From: JAVJQS01 sp040218815
Lineage (GTDB): Bacteria > Bacteroidota > Bacteroidia > Flavobacteriales_E > Vicingaceae
Assembly (NCBI GenBank): GCA_040218815.1
Contig: JAVJQS010000007.1
Coordinates: forward strand, 1-64,000
Direction of reading: 5' to 3'
Length of the DNA stretch: 64,000 nucleotides
Shown here: one piece after another, positions 60,221 to 64,000 of the stretch
Position numbering within the stretch: position 1 is the first letter of the stretch
Layout of the letters: the number at the start of each line of letters is the position of its first letter
Made by a program: the position numbers and the translations under genes
The notes under the pieces: model-generated
What the model was told of the DNA's origin: nothing
What the model saw: only the letters and a program-made list of their open reading frames with translations
The model's database searches: none

Positions 60221-60252
60221 AATAATAGTGGATAAAATAATCCACTATTATT
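60221..60252. promoter_or_regulatory. Rrf2 autoregulatory operator, 13-bp perfect inverted repeat
   Basis: AATAATAGTGGAT and ATCCACTATTATT are perfect arms separated by AAAATA. The core TGGAT-AAAATA-ATCCA matches the operator at 59714-59742 (TGGAC-AAAATA-GTCCA). Its place upstream of the Rrf2 gene fits autorepression. Confidence 0.8.
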
Positions 60253-60351
60253 TAATTTTCATATTTTTAGCATTTTACTCCCAATTATACTACCTCAACT
60301 TTTATTAAATTCGCAACCCATTTCATCTGACTTGATGAAACCCAAAATTGA

Positions 60352-63300
60352 ATGAGTAAATACAAAGAATACAAACAGTTAGACTTATCTGCTATCGCAG
60401 GAGAAGTGCTAAATGATTGGAAAGAAAAACAGATTTTTCAACAAAGCATCACTTCTCGCGAAGGGGCAACTCCATTCGTTTTTTATGAAGGGCCTCCTTC
60501 AGCAAACGGTTTGCCGGGGATACATCATGTAATGGCTCGAGCTATAAAAGATATTTTTTGCCGCTATAAAACGCAGAAAGGCTTTCAAGTAAAACGAAAA
60601 GCTGGCTGGGATACTCATGGTTTGCCTGTAGAGTTAGGTGTTGAAAAGGAGTTAGGCATTACCAAAGAAGATATTGGTAAGAAAATATCAGTAGAAGAAT
60701 ATAACAAGGCTTGTCGTGAGGCGGTAATGCGCTACACTGATGTGTGGAACGACTTGACTGAAAAGATGGGTTACTGGGTTGACATGGACAACCCTTATGT
60801 AACTTATGAAAATAAATACATTGAAACAGTTTGGCACCTGCTTCAAAAACTATATGACAAAGGCTTAATCTATAAAGGTTATACCATCCAGCCTTACTCT
60901 CCTGCTGCAGGTACAGGTTTGAGTACACATGAATTGAATCAGCCAGGTGCTTATAAAGATGTAAAAGACACTTCTGCAACAGCCATGTTTAAGCTAGTTG
61001 AAGACGAGAAGTCGAGCTTCTTGTTAAACGATTTACACGGAGACCTCTTCTTTATTGCATGGACAACTACTCCATGGACCTTACCATCAAATACTGCATT
61101 GGGGGTAGGTAAAAAAATAGACTACGTAAAAGTTAAAACCTTTAATAAATATACCCATGAGCCTATTACAGTAGTTTTAGCCAAGAATTTAATGGGCAAA
61201 TGGTTCAATGAAAAGGGCGCTGACTTAGCGCTAGAAGACTACAAAAATAATGGGAAGAACATCCCCTACCAGATTGTTGACGAATTTAAAGGCAGTGAGC
61301 TAGAAGGTATCCAGTATGAACAATTGTTGCCTTACCAACAGCCTGAAACAGGTGATGCCTTTAAAGTGTTGTTAGGCGATTTTGTAACTACTGAAGATGG
61401 AACAGGTATTGTTCATTTAGCGCCAAGCTATGGTGCTGATGATTTTCGAGTAACGCAAGCCAATGGAATTGGCGCCTTACATTTAGTAGATAATCAAGGA
61501 AGGTTTACACAGGAGGTTACCGACTTTGCCGGAGAATATGTTAAAGAACAATACCTTGATGATGCTGACAAAGCTGATGACTACAAGTCAATTGATGTAC
61601 GGATTTCCATCAAATTAAAAGAGGAAAATCGGGCATTTGATGTGCAGAAATATGAGCACAGCTACCCTCATTGCTGGAGAACTGATAAGCCGATTTTATA
61701 TTTTCCATTAGATTCCTGGTTTATTAAAACCACAGCGGTTAAAGATCAGTTAATTGCCAACAACAATAAAATCAACTGGAAACCAGAAAGCACTGGAAAG
61801 GGCAGGTTTGGAAACTGGTTGGAAAATTTACAAGATTGGAATTTGTCACGTTCACGTTATTGGGGCATTCCAATTCCTATTTGGACAACAGAAGATAAAG
61901 ATGAGCAAATCTGCATCGGTTCAGCTGAGCAACTAAAAGCAGAATGCGAGAAAGCAGTTGCAAAAGGTTTTATGGAAAGCAACCCATTAGCAGATTTTGA
62001 GCCAGGTAATATGTCAGAAGACAACTACCACGCCTTTGATTTTCACCGTCCATTTGTAGATGATATCGTTTTAGTTTCCAAACAAGGCAAACCAATGAAG
62101 CGCGAAAGCGACTTAATTGATGTCTGGTTCGATTCAGGCTCTATGCCATATGCTCAGTGGCATTATCCATTTGAAAACAAGGAGTTAATTGAAGAAAATA
62201 AGTTCTACCCAGCAGACTTTATTGCGGAAGGAGTAGATCAAACGCGTGGATGGTTTTTTACTTTGCACGCCATAGCAACTTTGTGTTTTGATGGTATCGC
62301 CTATAAAAACGTTGTTTCTAACGGCTTGGTACTCGACAAAAACGGTCAAAAAATGTCGAAACGCTTAGGCAATGCAGCAGACCCCTTTGTTACACTGAAA
62401 AAATACGGTCCAGACGCTACTCGTTGGTATATGATTACCAATGCACAGCCGTGGGACAACCTCAAGTTTGACCTAGAAGGCATTGCAGAAATTCAACGCA
62501 AGTTTTTTGGAACATTGTATAACACCTACAATTTCTTCGCACTTTATGCGAACATTGATAATTTCAACTATAGTGAAGCAGAGATTGAACATTCCAAACG
62601 TCCAGAAATTGACCGCTGGGTGCTTTCCAAACTCAACTCATTAATTAAAACTGTTGATGCAGCTTTTGCGGATTATGAACCTACAAAAGCAGGAAGAGCA
62701 ATTCAAGAGTTTACCACTGACCATTTGAGTAATTGGTACGTTCGCTTGTGCAGAAGACGTTTTTGGAAAGGAGACTATTCAACTGACAAAATATCTGCTT
62801 ATCAAACGCTTTACACCTGTTTATTAACTGTAGCTAAGCTTTCTGCTCCGATTGCTCCATTTTTTATGGACCGTTTGTTCCAAGATTTAAATGCAGTAAG
62901 TGGTAAAGAAAAAGTGGACTCTATTCATTTGTCTGATTTTGGCAAATTAAATGAAGCTCATATCGATACGGATTTAGAACAACGAATGGAAATTGCACAA
63001 AAGCTATCTTCCATGGTGCTGGCCTTGCGTAAAAAAGAATCTATAAAAGTTCGACAGCCACTCCAAAAAATGATGGTGCCTATTTTGGACCCTACATTTA
63101 AGCGTCAATTACAAGAAGTTGAGGCCTTGATTTTGTCGGAGGTAAATGTGAAGGAATTAGAATACTTAGAAGAAACAGCTGGAGTTCTAGTTAAAAAAAT
63201 CAAGCCTGACTTTAAAAAACTAGGACCGAAATTTGGGAAAGACATGAAGTTGGTTGCAGCAGCAGTTAATCAGCTATCGCAAGAAGAAATAGCAAGCTTG

Positions 63301-63720
63301 GAAAGCAAAGGATCAATTGACTTGCCACTTGAAGATCGACGAATTTCATTAGACTTAGATGACGTAGAAATCACCTCTGAAGATATTCCCGGATGGTTAG
63401 TAGCCACCGAAGGGAAATACACTGTGGCTCTAGATATAAGCCTTTCGGACGAATTAAGGCAAGAAGGTGTTGCACGTGAAATGGTAAACCGCATTCAAAA
63501 CTTTAGAAAAGAGGCCGGTTTTGAAGTCACTGATAAAATTGCTTTAAAAGTTCAGACCGCTCCTGTAATTGATGAAGCAATAGCAAACAATAAAGATTAT
63601 ATTTGTTCAGAAACCTTGGCAAGCAGCCTTGAGTTGGTAACAAACTTAAACCAAACAAATTATAAGATAGAAATAGACCAAGACACTGAAACTTATGTTG
63701 AATTAAGCTTGGCAAAATAG
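60352..63720 (+). CDS. ileS: Isoleucine--tRNA ligase
   Basis: This class I aminoacyl-tRNA synthetase charges tRNA-Ile. The 1122 residues carry the HIGH-type motif in SANGLPGIHHVMARAIKD, the CP1 editing domain (about 200-430; TTPWTLPSNTALGV, GTGIVHLAPSYGADD), the LIDVWFDSGSMPYAQWHYP region and KMSKS as KMSKR in LDKNGQKMSKRLGN. A long C-terminal anticodon-binding region follows. The size and C-terminal architecture are those of the longer, eukaryote-like IleS type found in many Bacteroidota. The upstream 99 bases hold no T-box. The next gene starts 6 bases after its stop. Confidence 0.97.
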   Translation: MSKYKEYKQLDLSAIAGEVLNDWKEKQIFQQSITSREGATPFVFYEGPPSANGLPGIHHVMARAIKDIFCRYKTQKGFQVKRKAGWDTHGLPVELGVEKELGITKEDIGKKISVEEYNKACREAVMRYTDVWNDLTEKMGYWVDMDNPYVTYENKYIETVWHLLQKLYDKGLIYKGYTIQPYSPAAGTGLSTHELNQPGAYKDVKDTSATAMFKLVEDEKSSFLLNDLHGDLFFIAWTTTPWTLPSNTALGVGKKIDYVKVKTFNKYTHEPITVVLAKNLMGKWFNEKGADLALEDYKNNGKNIPYQIVDEFKGSELEGIQYEQLLPYQQPETGDAFKVLLGDFVTTEDGTGIVHLAPSYGADDFRVTQANGIGALHLVDNQGRFTQEVTDFAGEYVKEQYLDDADKADDYKSIDVRISIKLKEENRAFDVQKYEHSYPHCWRTDKPILYFPLDSWFIKTTAVKDQLIANNNKINWKPESTGKGRFGNWLENLQDWNLSRSRYWGIPIPIWTTEDKDEQICIGSAEQLKAECEKAVAKGFMESNPLADFEPGNMSEDNYHAFDFHRPFVDDIVLVSKQGKPMKRESDLIDVWFDSGSMPYAQWHYPFENKELIEENKFYPADFIAEGVDQTRGWFFTLHAIATLCFDGIAYKNVVSNGLVLDKNGQKMSKRLGNAADPFVTLKKYGPDATRWYMITNAQPWDNLKFDLEGIAEIQRKFFGTLYNTYNFFALYANIDNFNYSEAEIEHSKRPEIDRWVLSKLNSLIKTVDAAFADYEPTKAGRAIQEFTTDHLSNWYVRLCRRRFWKGDYSTDKISAYQTLYTCLLTVAKLSAPIAPFFMDRLFQDLNAVSGKEKVDSIHLSDFGKLNEAHIDTDLEQRMEIAQKLSSMVLALRKKESIKVRQPLQKMMVPILDPTFKRQLQEVEALILSEVNVKELEYLEETAGVLVKKIKPDFKKLGPKFGKDMKLVAAAVNQLSQEEIASLESKGSIDLPLEDRRISLDLDDVEITSEDIPGWLVATEGKYTVALDISLSDELRQEGVAREMVNRIQNFRKEAGFEVTDKIALKVQTAPVIDEAIANNKDYICSETLASSLELVTNLNQTNYKIEIDQDTETYVELSLAK

Positions 63721-63726
63721 ATTAAA

Positions 63727-64000
63727 ATGGCAGATAAAGAAAGATACAACGATGCTGAATTAGCAGAATTTAAAGATTTGATTAACGGAAAACTATCCGA
63801 AGCTAAAACAGATTTAGAAGGCTTAAGAAATTCACTTTCTTACAAAGATGATCACGGAACAGAAGACACTTCTCCTTCATTTAAAATGATGGAAGATGGT
63901 TCTGAGACTTTATCGAGAGAAGAAATGTCTCAGTTGGCTATGCGTCAAGAAAAATTTATTACGCATTTAGAAAATGCATTAACACGTATCAGCAATAAGA
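63727..64000 (+). CDS. TraR/DksA family zinc finger protein (5' part, runs off the window)
   Basis: The first 91 residues are present: a charged helical N-terminus (MADKERYNDAELAEFKDLIN) and a coiled-coil segment (KLSEAKTDLEGLRNSL, then LSREEMSQLAMRQEKFITHLENALTRI) as in DksA-like proteins. The C-terminal C4 zinc finger would lie beyond base 64000. Such proteins bind in the RNA polymerase secondary channel. It is directly downstream of ileS, an arrangement common in Bacteroidota. Confidence 0.85.
   Translation, partial: MADKERYNDAELAEFKDLINGKLSEAKTDLEGLRNSLSYKDDHGTEDTSPSFKMMEDGSETLSREEMSQLAMRQEKFITHLENALTRISNK

Overview
The window is AT-rich DNA from a Gram-negative bacterium of the phylum Bacteroidota, most likely a marine or flavobacterial-type aerobe. 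The evidence: several large secreted proteins end in type IX secretion (Por) sorting domains; the -7 boxes have the Bacteroidota form TAnnTTTG; ribosome binding sites are weak and several starts are TTG; the cbb3 oxidase subunits CcoN and CcoO are fused; there is a CCDC81-type HU/SPOR protein; and kdsB and a family 9 glycosyltransferase point to LPS. Most of the window is ordinary chromosome, with one clearly accessory island.

Layout. 0-2.1 kb: tRNA-Ser(GGA), L-asparaginase and a TatD nuclease. 2.4-16.3 kb: two paralogous secreted seven-repeat FG-GAP proteins bracket a complete class II lanthipeptide gene cluster on the minus strand, in transcription order: precursor lanA, a CPBP membrane protease, the synthetase LanM, a C39-peptidase ABC exporter and an HlyD-type adaptor. 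A toxin-antitoxin pair lies antisense between the last two. An intergenic repeat of about 210 bp is intact outside both paralogues and apparently split by the cluster, which suggests where the cluster was inserted. 16.5-24.8 kb: glycosyltransferase, a second toxin-antitoxin pair, hotdog thioesterase, HU/SPOR protein, a secreted T9SS protein with a Cys-rich lipoprotein, KdsB and DprA. 24.9-36.9 kb: glutamate dehydrogenase, Lhr-like helicase, histidine kinase, 2H phosphoesterase, WYL protein, PdeM, cryptochrome-DASH with a small DUF2256 protein, an XRE-S24 regulator, a membrane protein and RidA. 37-42 kb: a 1590-residue secreted nucleotidase-like protein.

42-55.4 kb is a micro-oxic respiration region: an Fnr/Crp regulator, the copper ATPase CcoI, a universal stress protein, a cysteine-dioxygenase-like cupin, and ccoS-ccoNO-ccoQ-ccoP-ccoG-ccoH followed by a TauE/SafE-type protein and a PLP decarboxylase. 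Three palindromes of the form ATGAY-N4-ATCAT occur here, each centred exactly 36.5 bp upstream of the last base of a TAnnTTTG-like -7 box. One of them does this in both directions. I infer a local Fnr regulon. 55.6-60.2 kb is a tight minus-strand operon of nitrosative or iron-sulfur stress type (small membrane protein, group III truncated haemoglobin, membrane protein, tryptophan-dioxygenase-like haem protein, RIC/YtfE, lipoprotein, 2Fe-2S ferredoxin, hemerythrin). It lies downstream of an Rrf2 regulator with three cysteines, and operon and regulator share an almost identical operator. The window ends with ileS and the start of a TraR/DksA zinc-finger gene.

The most unusual items are the lanthipeptide cluster and its apparent insertion site, the fixed-spacing Fnr sites, and the Rrf2-controlled operon that includes a tryptophan-dioxygenase-family protein. 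All functions are read from sequence by eye; no database search was run.
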